A stretch of DNA of 62,254 nucleotides from the NCBI RefSeq assembly GCF_009761815.1, contig NZ_RWIN01000103.1, positions 1-62,254 on the forward strand. Direction: 5' to 3'. Shown here piece by piece: positions 35,940-43,417 of this stretch. The translations under genes were made by a program, and so were the position numbers. Each line of letters starts with the position of its first letter. Position 1 is the first letter of the stretch. The notes below the pieces were generated by a model that saw nothing but the letters and a program-made list of their open reading frames with translations, searched no databases and was not told the DNA's origin. Source of the DNA: Pseudomonas sp. PB120 (lineage in GTDB: Bacteria > Pseudomonadota > Gammaproteobacteria > Pseudomonadales > Pseudomonadaceae).

Positions 35940-36395
35940 TCAACCGATTTCAGCGGCGCGCTTGACCGCTGCACGGATCCTTGGGTAGGTGCCGCAGCGG
36001 CAGATGTTGCCGGAGAGCGCCTGATCAATGTCGTTGTCGGTGGGCTTGGGGATCTTCGCCAGCAACGCGGCAGCGGACATGATTTGCCCCGACTGGCAGT
36101 AACCGCACTGCACCACATCCAGTTCGGCCCAGGCCTGTTGCACCGGGTGCGAGCCGTCGGTGGACAAACCTTCGATGGTGATGATTTTCTGGCCGTGGGC
36201 CACGGCCGTGGCGGGCGTGATGCAGGAGCGCAACGGCGCGCCGTCGATGTGCACGGTGCAAGCCCCGCACTGGGCCATGCCGCAACCGAACTTGGTACCG
36301 GTGAGGTGCGCGACATCGCGCAGGACCCAGAGCAGCGGCATGTCTGCGGGGACATCGAGCTCCTGATCCTTGCCATTGATGTTAAGGGTCAGCAT
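35940..36395 (-). CDS. 2Fe-2S subunit of the molybdenum hydroxylase (IorA-like)
   Basis: A 151-aa small subunit with two 2Fe-2S clusters: the plant-ferredoxin type (CGMAQCGACTVH then C) and the helical type (CGYCQSGQ, then CRCGTYPRI). The ATG at 36393-36395 gives the family start (MLTLNING). Upstream codons in the same frame look non-coding. It lacks a signal peptide, so it is presumably exported folded with the Tat-tagged large subunit. It is the first gene of a three-gene operon. Confidence 0.93.
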   Translation of the reverse strand: MLTLNINGKDQELDVPADMPLLWVLRDVAHLTGTKFGCGMAQCGACTVHIDGAPLRSCITPATAVAHGQKIITIEGLSTDGSHPVQQAWAELDVVQCGYCQSGQIMSAAALLAKIPKPTDNDIDQALSGNICRCGTYPRIRAAVKRAAEIG

Positions 36396-36531
36396 GGCGA
36401 ATGTCCTCGGACTCACGGTGACGCCGGTGTTTTTTATAGGAGCAAAGGTCGGCGTTATCCTTTCAGCTAAGCGCAAATTGCCGGGCGAGACCGGTTCATC
36501 GACCACCGGTCACATGAAGGCTGCACTAAAA

Positions 36532-36633
36532 CTGTAGGAGCGAGCTTGCTCGCGAAGGGCTACAAAACACCGCGTATAGCCAGGTAGCACGCGTTTTCGT
36601 TAGCGACCATCGCGAGCAAGCTCGCTCCTACAG
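36532..36633. repeat. REP inverted pair (TGTAGGAGCGAGCTTGCTCGCGA family)
   Basis: Arms 36532-36560 and 36608-36633 are inverted copies of CTGTAGGAGCGAGCTTGCTC plus GCGA. They sit between the 2Fe-2S gene and the SDR gene. Confidence 0.9.
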
Positions 36634-36648
36634 AGGTGCGGTAGGGGA

Positions 36649-37494
36649 TTAGAAATCCGTGGAGACGGAGACTTCGCGCCAGGTTTGCAACTCATCGGCG
36701 ACGAAGGTGTTCTTGGCTTCGATCGCCGCGACGCAGTCACTGCCCAATGGCAGGCGCAGCGGGGCGGTTCGTGCTTCCACCAGGGTGATCATGGTCTGTG
36801 CGAGTTTGTCGGGGTCGCCGGGCTGGTTCAGGGTCACGGCCTTGGCGATTTTGCGCACCTCTCCGGCCGTGCTGTCGTAGTCGGCAATCGAGGCTGGGGA
36901 CTCGACCAGGGAGTTGCCTTCGAGGAATTCGGTACGGAAGTAACCCGGTTCGACCACCGTCACCTTGATGCCCAGCGGTTGCAGTTCGGCGTACAGCGCT
37001 TCGCTCAAGCCTTCGACGGCAAATTTGGTCGAGCAGTACACGCCGAAACCCGGCCCCGACTGATAACCGCCCACCGAGGACAGGTTGATCACATGCCCGC
37101 TGCGAGCACTGCGCATGTACGGCAGGATCGCACGGGTGACATTCAACAAGCCGAACACGTTGGTTTCGTACAAGCGCCGCACTTCATCGGCGCTGGCCTC
37201 TTCTACCGCGCCCAGCAAGCCGAAGCCGGCGTTGTTGACCAGCACGTCAATACGCCCGAAGTGCTCGATGGCCGCCTTCGCGACCGCAATGCCTTGGGCT
37301 TCGTTGGTCACGTCCAGCGAAACGGCGAGCAACGCCGGTTGCGTACCGAAGCGTTGCGTCACCGTGGCTGCATCACGGGCGGTCGCTACCACGGCGTCGC
37401 CGTTGGCCAGTGCGGCGGCGGCAATCTTTGCGCCGATGCCACGGGAAGCGCCGGTGATGAACCAGACACGTTTGAAAGAGTGGGAAGTGGTCAT
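36649..37494 (-). CDS. Short-chain dehydrogenase/reductase (SDR)
   Basis: A 281-aa classical SDR. The cofactor loop FITGASRGIGAKIA is near residue 15, NNAGFGLLG follows, and catalytic Tyr and Lys are in YCSTKFAVEG. I start at ATG 37492-37494 (AAGGAA upstream). It is divergent from a LysR regulator gene with 113 bp between starts, a typical regulator-target pair. Substrate cannot be predicted. Confidence 0.93.
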   Translation of the reverse strand: MTTSHSFKRVWFITGASRGIGAKIAAAALANGDAVVATARDAATVTQRFGTQPALLAVSLDVTNEAQGIAVAKAAIEHFGRIDVLVNNAGFGLLGAVEEASADEVRRLYETNVFGLLNVTRAILPYMRSARSGHVINLSSVGGYQSGPGFGVYCSTKFAVEGLSEALYAELQPLGIKVTVVEPGYFRTEFLEGNSLVESPASIADYDSTAGEVRKIAKAVTLNQPGDPDKLAQTMITLVEARTAPLRLPLGSDCVAAIEAKNTFVADELQTWREVSVSTDF

Positions 37495-37607
37495 GATGAA
37501 GTTCCTTGTTTGCGGTTGGGGTGAGCACAAGGTACGCAGAAGGATTGATCGGAAAAATGGCCTCGTGCTACAAGCACTATGAAACTCTCTTTCATAATGG
37601 CCCCGAG

Positions 37608-38525
37608 ATGAATCACGATCCGTTCGACGGCTTGACCGAGTTTCTGGCGGTGGCCGAACACAAAAGCTTCACCCTCGCGGCGACTCGATTGGCGGTGACG
37701 CCCACGGCCGTCAGCCATGCAATCAAGCTGCTCGAACGCCGCACCGGGGTGCTGCTGTTCCAGCGCACCACGCGCCGGGTCGCATTGACCGAGGCTGGCG
37801 CCAGCCTGTTCGCCCGCTTGCGTCCGGCAGCCAGTGAAATCGATGACGCCCTGGCGGTGCTCAGCGGTTTTCGCGACCAACCCATGGGCACGTTGCGCAT
37901 CACCGCGCCACGCCTCTCGGGGAGTCTGTTGATCGAGCCGCTGATTCCGTTGTTTCGCCAGGCCTACCCGCAAGTCACCCTCGATATTTCCCTGGACGAC
38001 GCCACGGTCGACCTGATGGAAAACGGGTTCGACGCCGGGATCCGGCTGGGAGAATCCATCGAGAAAGACATGATCGCCGTGCGCCTCACACCCGACCTGC
38101 AATGGTCGGTGGTGGGCTCGCCGGCCTACTTCGCCGAGGCCGGCACACCGCTCACCCCGGAAGACCTGACGCGGCATCAATGCATCGGCTTTCGGTTTGC
38201 CAGCTCGGGCACTGCGCACCGTTGGGAGTTTCGGCGCGACGGACGCGACTTCACCGTGGGCGTCGAGGGTGGCGTGATCGTCAATGACCGCAGGCTGCTG
38301 ATCTCCGTGGCCCGCAATGGCCAGGGATTGGCTTACGCTTGCGACCTGGAAATCAGCGACGAACTGGCGAACGGCCAACTCGAACGGGTGCTGCAACCCT
38401 TCGTGCCGTTGAGCTCAGCGTTGTATCTGTACTTCCCCAGCCGCACCCAGACCCAGCCGAAGCTGCGGGCGTTCATTGATCTGGCAACGCAATGGATTGC
38501 CGACCAGGGTGGTGTGCGCCGCTAG
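37608..38525 (+). CDS. LysR family transcriptional regulator
   Basis: A 305-aa LysR-type regulator starting at ATG 37608 with a GAG upstream. The HTH region (FLAVAEHKSFTLAATRLAV, then TAVSHAIKLLERRTGVLLFQRTT) matches the family closely, and the effector domain contains the usual GRL-x-(DG)xxLG-like layout (DAGIRLGESIEKDMIAV). It probably controls the divergent SDR gene. Its last 4 bp overlap the convergent nnrS gene. Confidence 0.94.
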   Translation: MNHDPFDGLTEFLAVAEHKSFTLAATRLAVTPTAVSHAIKLLERRTGVLLFQRTTRRVALTEAGASLFARLRPAASEIDDALAVLSGFRDQPMGTLRITAPRLSGSLLIEPLIPLFRQAYPQVTLDISLDDATVDLMENGFDAGIRLGESIEKDMIAVRLTPDLQWSVVGSPAYFAEAGTPLTPEDLTRHQCIGFRFASSGTAHRWEFRRDGRDFTVGVEGGVIVNDRRLLISVARNGQGLAYACDLEISDELANGQLERVLQPFVPLSSALYLYFPSRTQTQPKLRAFIDLATQWIADQGGVRR

Positions 38526-39676
38526 ACCCGAGGCTTGAGCAGGATGCCGGTGTAGCGCGTCAGGAACAGGCCAAATGCTGCGCACCAGAACAGCGCCGAA
38601 ACGGCCAGCCCCGCCGAGGAAAACGGCACGAGCAACACGCGGCACACCCCGGCGATCAGTACCAGCGCAAAGCCGACGATGATGGCTTTCGAGGGCTGCA
38701 GCATTCGCCCGGTATGGCCGAGGCTGACCCGCGCAATCATCGCCAGGATCAATCCTCCTATCCCTCCCACCGCCAGTGAATGGGTGGCGAGGCTTTGTTG
38801 CGACATCAGGCCGGCGTGCCACAGCGCCATGGCCAAGGTCGCCACTGCCAGCCAGGCATAAGCCAGGTACAGCGACCAGAGCAATGGCACGCGCCAGATA
38901 CCCCGATCATGCCAGCGCCACAGGCGCAGCAAATGCAATGCACTGATCACCAGAAACAACGCCGCCAACCAACGCCTCGGGACATCGTTCAAGCCGGCGG
39001 CAAACGATACCGCCGCGAGCAATCCGCTCACTAACAACACGTAGGTTGGCCATGGATTCGTTGCCGGGGTCGCAGGGCGGTTCAGCCCGCGTTGGATGAA
39101 GAATGGAATGACTCGCCCGCCGATCACGCTCATCAGCGCACCGACCAGCCACAGTGCCGCCAGCACGCCCCGCCGCTGCAGGCCTGCGTCATCTGTCCAG
39201 AGGCCCGACAAGGTCATCAACTGACAGCCGGCCAGCAGCGCAATCATCAGCAAGATCGGGTAATTTTCGCGCTTGCGTGCTGCCACCAGGTCTCGGCCCA
39301 ACAGGAAGGCCAGCAGCGGCAGGAAAGGGATCTGCACCACCAGCAACGGCCCCGCCGGAATCGGCATCAGCCAGGCCAGTCGAGCCAGCAACCACAACAG
39401 GAACAGGCCAATCAACGGCCAACCCTTGAGCCCCGGACGCCCGGTCCAGTTCGGTACCGCCGTCAACAAAAACCCGGCGATGATCGCCGTGGCGAAACCG
39501 AAGGGCATTTCATGTCGATGCCAGGCCAGCATCCCGCCGATGGGTTGCGCGCCGGGCAGCCGGCCGTAGAGCCACAAGACCCAGATGGCCACGGCGATGG
39601 CCGCGAACCCTGCGCCGGCAAGAAAGAACGGTCGAAACCCGAGGCTGAAGACGGGCGTATCGGCGAGCCGGCGCAT
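38522..39676 (-). CDS. nnrS: NnrS family haem/copper membrane protein, nitric-oxide stress
   Basis: A 384-aa integral membrane protein with about 12 helices. NnrS hallmarks are SLGFRPFFLAGAGFAA at the N-terminus, WHRHEMPFGFATAIIAGFLLTA, GGRVIPFFIQRG and LATHSLAVGGIGGLILAMIARVSLGHTGR. In other bacteria NnrS protects against nitric-oxide stress. The gene starts 1 bp after the stop of a small membrane-protein gene, so the two form one transcript. The upstream region has NorR-type sites. Confidence 0.92.
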   Translation of the reverse strand: MRRLADTPVFSLGFRPFFLAGAGFAAIAVAIWVLWLYGRLPGAQPIGGMLAWHRHEMPFGFATAIIAGFLLTAVPNWTGRPGLKGWPLIGLFLLWLLARLAWLMPIPAGPLLVVQIPFLPLLAFLLGRDLVAARKRENYPILLMIALLAGCQLMTLSGLWTDDAGLQRRGVLAALWLVGALMSVIGGRVIPFFIQRGLNRPATPATNPWPTYVLLVSGLLAAVSFAAGLNDVPRRWLAALFLVISALHLLRLWRWHDRGIWRVPLLWSLYLAYAWLAVATLAMALWHAGLMSQQSLATHSLAVGGIGGLILAMIARVSLGHTGRMLQPSKAIIVGFALVLIAGVCRVLLVPFSSAGLAVSALFWCAAFGLFLTRYTGILLKPRV

Positions 39677-39677
39677 G

Positions 39678-39926
39678 TCAGGCCACCGCGCCGATCAGGC
39701 CTTTACCCAAGCGGTGCTGCGACAGAAGGCGCATCACGTAGCCAATCTTGATCAGGGTCGGACCGATGATGGTCATGGCGTGCATCATCACCAGCACCGC
39801 AATCGGCATGTGCCCGTCGTAGAGGTAAGCGCCGTAGATGCCGGCCAGCAGCATCGCCAGGCCAGTGACAAGTACTTTGCTCGACAGGTGCAGAACGCTC
39901 AGAGGATTGCTGAAGAAATCGAACAT
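39678..39926 (-). CDS. Small membrane protein cotranscribed with nnrS
   Basis: An 82-aa protein with two predicted helices (about 14-32, VLVTGLAMLLAGIYGAYLY, and 39-60, MPIAVLVMMHAMTIIGPTL). I do not recognise a named family; similar small proteins accompany nnrS in Pseudomonas as far as I recall. It has a strong SD (AGGAGT) before the ATG and is the first gene of the nnrS transcript. Possible roles as an NnrS partner or haem-transfer helper are inference only. Confidence 0.82.
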   Translation of the reverse strand: MFDFFSNPLSVLHLSSKVLVTGLAMLLAGIYGAYLYDGHMPIAVLVMMHAMTIIGPTLIKIGYVMRLLSQHRLGKGLIGAVA

Positions 39927-39966
39927 TTTTTGTACTCCTGAAGCGGGTCAGTTGTACGTTTTAGAT

Positions 39967-39983
39967 ATCAATTCTCATGCCAG
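39967..39983 (-). promoter_or_regulatory. Candidate sigma-54 (-24/-12) promoter of the nnrS operon
   Basis: On the minus strand the 17-mer CTGGCATGAGAATTGAT aligns with the sigma-54 consensus (CTGGCACG-N4-TTGCT) with exact spacing. The -24 GG is intact; the -12 element reads TTGAT rather than TTGCT. It lies about 40 bp upstream of the small membrane-protein start codon, and the three GT-N7-AC sites are at activator distance further upstream. Confidence 0.55.
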
Positions 39984-39998
39984 ATAATTTTTTCTTAT

Positions 39999-40017
39999 AA
40001 ATCAATTAGATTGATTT
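39999..40017. promoter_or_regulatory. AT-rich perfect palindrome in the nnrS control region
   Basis: AAATCAATTAGATTGATTT is a perfect dyad (8-bp arms, 3-bp centre) between the candidate sigma-54 promoter and the NorR-type sites. It may be a second operator or a bend/IHF region, but it does not match the IHF consensus exactly. The FNR/ANR half-sites are in reversed order, so it is not an FNR box. Confidence 0.45.
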
Positions 40018-40023
40018 GCAGGA

Positions 40024-40080
40024 GTCATTATGACTGCGCTTCAAAATAGTCTTAATGACTCTTAGCGAGGTCATAAAGAC
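40024..40080. promoter_or_regulatory. Three NorR-type GT-N7-AC operator sites
   Basis: Three 11-bp near-palindromes occur: GTCATTATGAC at 40024-40034 (perfect GTCA-N3-TGAC), GTCTTAATGAC at 40049-40059 and GTCATAAAGAC at 40070-40080. Each fits GT-N7-AC, the consensus of NorR enhancer sites, which also come in threes before E. coli norVW. They are upstream of the candidate sigma-54 promoter. No norR gene lies in the window. Confidence 0.62.
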
Positions 40081-40191
40081 TCTGATTCATGCAAAACCCG
40101 CATACACATTTGTCGATCTACGGTACGGCCAGACGACCACAGCCTGACTACGCTGAAAGTCCATCATGCGTAACTTGGGAGGACAACCACC

Positions 40192-40689
40192 ATGCAACGC
40201 GTTCAAAAACTGACACCCTGCCTCTGGTTCGACGATCAAGCCGAAGAGGCTGCAAAGTTTTACTGCACGCTGTTCGATCATTCGAAAATCACCGCCACCA
40301 CCCATTACGGCAAGGCGGGCCAGGAGTTTCATGGCCGGCCTGTGGGGTCAGTCATGACGGTCAGCTTCGAACTCGACGGGCAGCCATTTACCGGGCTCAA
40401 CGGTGGCCCGGTGTTCACCTTCAGTGAGGCCATTTCCTTTCAGGTCAATTGTCAGACCCAGGATGAAGTCGACCATTTCTGGGGCGCGCTGTCCGCCCAC
40501 CCCGAAAACGAGCAATGCGGCTGGCTCAAGGACAAGTTCGGCCTGTCCTGGCAGATTGTGCCGGTGGCCATGATGGACATGTTGAAAGACCCCGACACGA
40601 CCAAATCCCAACGCGCCATGCAAGCGATGATGTCCATGAAAAAACTCGACATCGCCACGTTGCAGCGAGCCTTTGCCGGCGAGAGCTAA
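40192..40689 (+). CDS. VOC family protein, PhnB/3-demethylubiquinone methyltransferase-like
   Basis: A 165-aa protein of the PhnB-like VOC group. Typical opening TPCLWFDDQAEEAAKFYCTLFDHSKI is followed by the conserved FTFSEAISFQVNCQTQDEVDHFWGAL and CGWLKDKFGLSWQIVP. It is soluble with no known substrate. An AraC regulator gene follows 34 bp downstream in the same direction, so they may be cotranscribed. Confidence 0.92.
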   Translation: MQRVQKLTPCLWFDDQAEEAAKFYCTLFDHSKITATTHYGKAGQEFHGRPVGSVMTVSFELDGQPFTGLNGGPVFTFSEAISFQVNCQTQDEVDHFWGALSAHPENEQCGWLKDKFGLSWQIVPVAMMDMLKDPDTTKSQRAMQAMMSMKKLDIATLQRAFAGES

Positions 40690-40723
40690 TACACTCCGGG
40701 CTGGCTTGCCGAGGACACTGACG

Positions 40724-41557
40724 ATGAAGCACCCCGTTGCCAAAAACGCCGACCAGGCCCCGCGCTTCTGGCGCGACGATGCGCTGCCTTTCATTGAAGC
40801 CCGTTCCATCGCCGATGGACGTGAGGTCTGCTACACCCGGCATTCTCATGAGCACTTTTCCATCGGGGCAATCACCGCCGGGCGCAGCACGTATGTTCAT
40901 GAGCAATCGGAATTTGAGGTCAGCGCCGGCACCGTGGTGCTGATGAATCCCGGCGATGTCCACGCCTGCAATCCCATCGACGACCAGCCCTGGTCGTACC
41001 TGATGTTGTATGTCGATACCGCGTGGTTCACCGATTTGCAGCACCAGCTCGGGTTCAGCCATGACCTGGCCTTTCGCCGTTTCGCCATCACACATCTTCG
41101 TGACATCCGACTGTTTGACGGACTCAAGGGTTTGTACGACGTGTTGGTCGATCCGCAGCAAGACGTGCTGGGCAAACACAGCGCCACGGTGGAGTTTTTT
41201 ACCGAGGTGCAGCAACGGCTCAACCCCGGCGACCCGCCGCTACGCGAACCCAATTTCAAGCTGGAGCGGGCCGCTGATTACATCCGCGACCATTGCACAC
41301 AGATGCTCAAGCTCGAGGACATTTGCGAGGCGGCCCAGCTTTCGCCTTCCTATCTGATTCGCGCGTTCAAACTGCGTTATGGCATGACGCCGCATGCGTT
41401 CCTGGTCAACCGGCGCATTCAGTTTGCACAGGACCAATTGCGCAACGGCAAACTGATCGCCGATGTGGCGCTGGAAGCGGGGTTTGCTGATCAGGCGCAC
41501 TTCCAGCGGGCGTTCAAGCAACACCTGGCGGCGACACCGGGGCAGTATCGCGGATAG
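40724..41557 (+). CDS. AraC family transcriptional regulator
   Basis: A 277-aa regulator with an N-terminal cupin-like sensing domain (RHSHEHFSIGAITAGRSTY... MNPGDVHACNP) and a C-terminal pair of HTH motifs (LEDICEAAQLSPSYLIRAFK; IADVALEAGFADQAHFQRAFK). This domain order is frequent next to LysE-type exporter genes. The nearby convergent LysE gene is a possible target. The start at ATG 40724 gives the usual N-terminus. Confidence 0.92.
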   Translation: MKHPVAKNADQAPRFWRDDALPFIEARSIADGREVCYTRHSHEHFSIGAITAGRSTYVHEQSEFEVSAGTVVLMNPGDVHACNPIDDQPWSYLMLYVDTAWFTDLQHQLGFSHDLAFRRFAITHLRDIRLFDGLKGLYDVLVDPQQDVLGKHSATVEFFTEVQQRLNPGDPPLREPNFKLERAADYIRDHCTQMLKLEDICEAAQLSPSYLIRAFKLRYGMTPHAFLVNRRIQFAQDQLRNGKLIADVALEAGFADQAHFQRAFKQHLAATPGQYRG

Positions 41558-41572
41558 GAACCCCACACAACC

Positions 41573-41687
41573 CTGTGGCGAGGGAGCCTGCTCCCGCTGG
41601 AGGGCGCAGCACTCCCAAAAAAGTGGTTGTCGCCAGAGGCTTGGGGCCGCTGCGCAGCCCAGCGGGAGCAAGCTCCCTCGCCACAAA
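41573..41687. repeat. REP inverted pair (CTGTGGCGAGGGAGC family)
   Basis: The left arm begins CTGTGGCGAGGGAGCCTGCT at 41573. The right arm (about 41647-41687) ends AGCAAGCTCCCTCGCCACA. It is between the convergent AraC and LysE genes. Confidence 0.88.
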
Positions 41688-41693
41688 AAGCAC

Positions 41694-42281
41694 TCACGGG
41701 AACAACAGGTACACCGCGCTGAGCGCCAACAACAACGCCATCACCCGATTGAACACCCGCATCCCCGCCTGATTGCTCAGGTAGCCGCGCAGAAAAGTCC
41801 CGGCATAAACCCAGCAGCCAACGGACAGATAGCAAATCACCAGATACACCGCCGCGAACTGCCAGACCAGCCGCGCTTCGCCGTCAGCCACGAACGCGCC
41901 CATGCCCGCCACACATGCCAGCCAGGCTTTGGGGTTGAGCCATTGCATCACCGCGCCGTACAGCATCGACGGGGCCCGGCCTGACTCTTTGGCGTCGAGT
42001 CGACCATCGTCCGCCGCCAGTTTCCAGGCCATGAATAACAGGAACGCTACACCCGCCAGTTGCACCACCCGTGTCAGCGCCGGCCAATGCCGCAAGACTT
42101 CGTGCAGCCCCAACCCCATCAGCACCAACAACAGCACAAAACCCAGCGTCGCCCCGGCCACATGCCGCTGGCTGGCCCGGAAACCGAACTGCGCCCCCGA
42201 ACTCAACGCCACGATATTCACCGGTCCCGGCGTAATCGAGGCCACCAGCGCAAACGCTGCCATGGACATAATCAAACTCAT
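41694..42281 (-). CDS. LysE/RhtB family amino-acid exporter
   Basis: A 195-aa inner-membrane protein with about six helices. The N-terminal ASITPGPVNIVALSSGAQFG is the LysE/RhtB signature (TPGP-x-N), and the NPKAWL motif in the middle is conserved. It exports an amino acid or derivative, identity unknown. It is convergent with the AraC gene across a REP pair. Confidence 0.92.
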   Translation of the reverse strand: MSLIMSMAAFALVASITPGPVNIVALSSGAQFGFRASQRHVAGATLGFVLLLVLMGLGLHEVLRHWPALTRVVQLAGVAFLLFMAWKLAADDGRLDAKESGRAPSMLYGAVMQWLNPKAWLACVAGMGAFVADGEARLVWQFAAVYLVICYLSVGCWVYAGTFLRGYLSNQAGMRVFNRVMALLLALSAVYLLFP

Positions 42282-42369
42282 CGCACACCTTCTTCAATTC
42301 AATGGAAGCAGCGCTCAAGGTAATGAGCGCCCGGTACCCCCGTATTGAAGAAAAATGCCCAACGAACTG

Positions 42370-42471
42370 TTGTAGGAGCGAGCTTGCTCGCGATGGAGGT
42401 CAACGATAACGCTTTCTTTACTGGCTAAACGTGGCGCTCTTGAGTTCTTCGCGAGCAAGCTCGCTCCTACA
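42370..42471. repeat. REP inverted pair (TGTAGGAGCGAGCTTGCTCGCGA family)
   Basis: Arms 42370-42398 and 42448-42471 are inverted copies. They sit between the divergent LysE genes; the rest of the 353-bp gap (42472-42634) shows no gene and should contain the promoter of the downstream LysE gene. Confidence 0.9.
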
Positions 42472-42634
42472 TTGGAACGTAATCATCCTCGTGCAATTTG
42501 CAGCCCCCGATAACCGCAAGCAAGGTCGAGTACTGAATAGCACCAAGTGTATGGCGACTTCGATCACTCGCTGTATGGGCCGGACCACCCGCCATCCATG
42601 ATAAAAATACGCTTCTTGCACCAGGAGCCCCGCA

Positions 42635-43255
42635 ATGGACCTCGCTACCCTCACCCTCTTCCTCCCGGCCTGCTTCGCCTTGAACATGGCGCCAGGCCCG
42701 AACAATCTGTTGTCGGTCAGTAACTCGACCCGCTATGGCTATCGCACCGCGTGCCTGGCCGGAATCGGCCGCTTGCTGGCGTTCGCCGGGATGATCGCCC
42801 TGGCGTCGGCGGGGCTGGCGGTGGTGCTGCAGACCTCGGAGTTGTTGTTCTACGGGATCAAGATTCTGGGGGCGGCGTACCTGCTGTATCTGGCGTGGCA
42901 ATTGTGGCGGGCGGACCCTGGCGCAGAAACTGTGGTGACGAGCGCGCCGGCGGGCATGCTGGCCCTGGCGCGACAGGAATTCCTGGTGGCGGCCGGCAAT
43001 CCGAAAGCGATTCTGATTTTCACCGCGTTCCTGCCACAATTCGTCGACTCGACCCGCGCGATCACGCCACAGTTCGCCGTGCTGGGCGCGTTGTTCCTGG
43101 TGCTGGAATGGATCGCCATCGCCGCCTACGCCTACATGGGCCTGCACATGCGCCGCTGGTTTGCCGAGCCACGGGGCAAGCGGATGTTCAACCGTTGCTG
43201 CGCGGGATTGCTGTCGGCGGCAGCCTCGGTGTTGCTGATGGCACGCCGGGCCTGA
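42635..43255 (+). CDS. LysE/RhtB family amino-acid exporter
   Basis: A 206-aa six-helix exporter with NMAPGPNNLLSVSNSTRYG near the N-terminus and GNPKAILIFTAFLPQF in the middle. It is a paralogue of the gene at 41694 but clearly distinct in sequence. It is transcribed away from it, so it probably has independent control. Substrate is unknown. Confidence 0.93.
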   Translation: MDLATLTLFLPACFALNMAPGPNNLLSVSNSTRYGYRTACLAGIGRLLAFAGMIALASAGLAVVLQTSELLFYGIKILGAAYLLYLAWQLWRADPGAETVVTSAPAGMLALARQEFLVAAGNPKAILIFTAFLPQFVDSTRAITPQFAVLGALFLVLEWIAIAAYAYMGLHMRRWFAEPRGKRMFNRCCAGLLSAAASVLLMARRA

Positions 43256-43272
43256 CCACCCCACCAACCTAA

Positions 43273-43357
43273 ACTGTACGAGCGAGACCGGCTTGCCGGC
43301 GATAGGGCCGGCACATTCAACATCAATGGCCACTGACACACTGCCTCGCTCCTACAG
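43273..43357. repeat. Diverged REP-like pair upstream of ada
   Basis: ACTGTACGAGCGAGACCGGC and, in inverted form, TGCCTCGCTCCTACAG are degraded copies of the TGTAGGAGCGAGC arms between the LysE gene and ada. Confidence 0.5.
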
Positions 43358-43417
43358 CTGGAATTCACTGTCGATTTTCCGGTGGAGGCGGCATCCCCCG
43401 CGCTCTATGCTCAACCC

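Noticed and set aside
36532..36633. A CRISPR array suggested by repeated TGTAGGAGCGAGC motifs
   Set aside because: Copies are inverted pairs of REP type with no regular spacers and no cas genes.
39999..40017. An ANR/FNR box upstream of nnrS
   Set aside because: FNR boxes are TTGAT-N4-ATCAA; here the half-sites are in the order ATCAA...TTGAT with a different spacer.
40030..40065. An 11-codon leader peptide (MTALQNSLNDS) with an AGGAG in front
   Set aside because: It coincides with the GT-N7-AC operator sites and is on the strand opposite to nnrS. No downstream attenuator is visible, and the next plus-strand gene is over 120 bp away.
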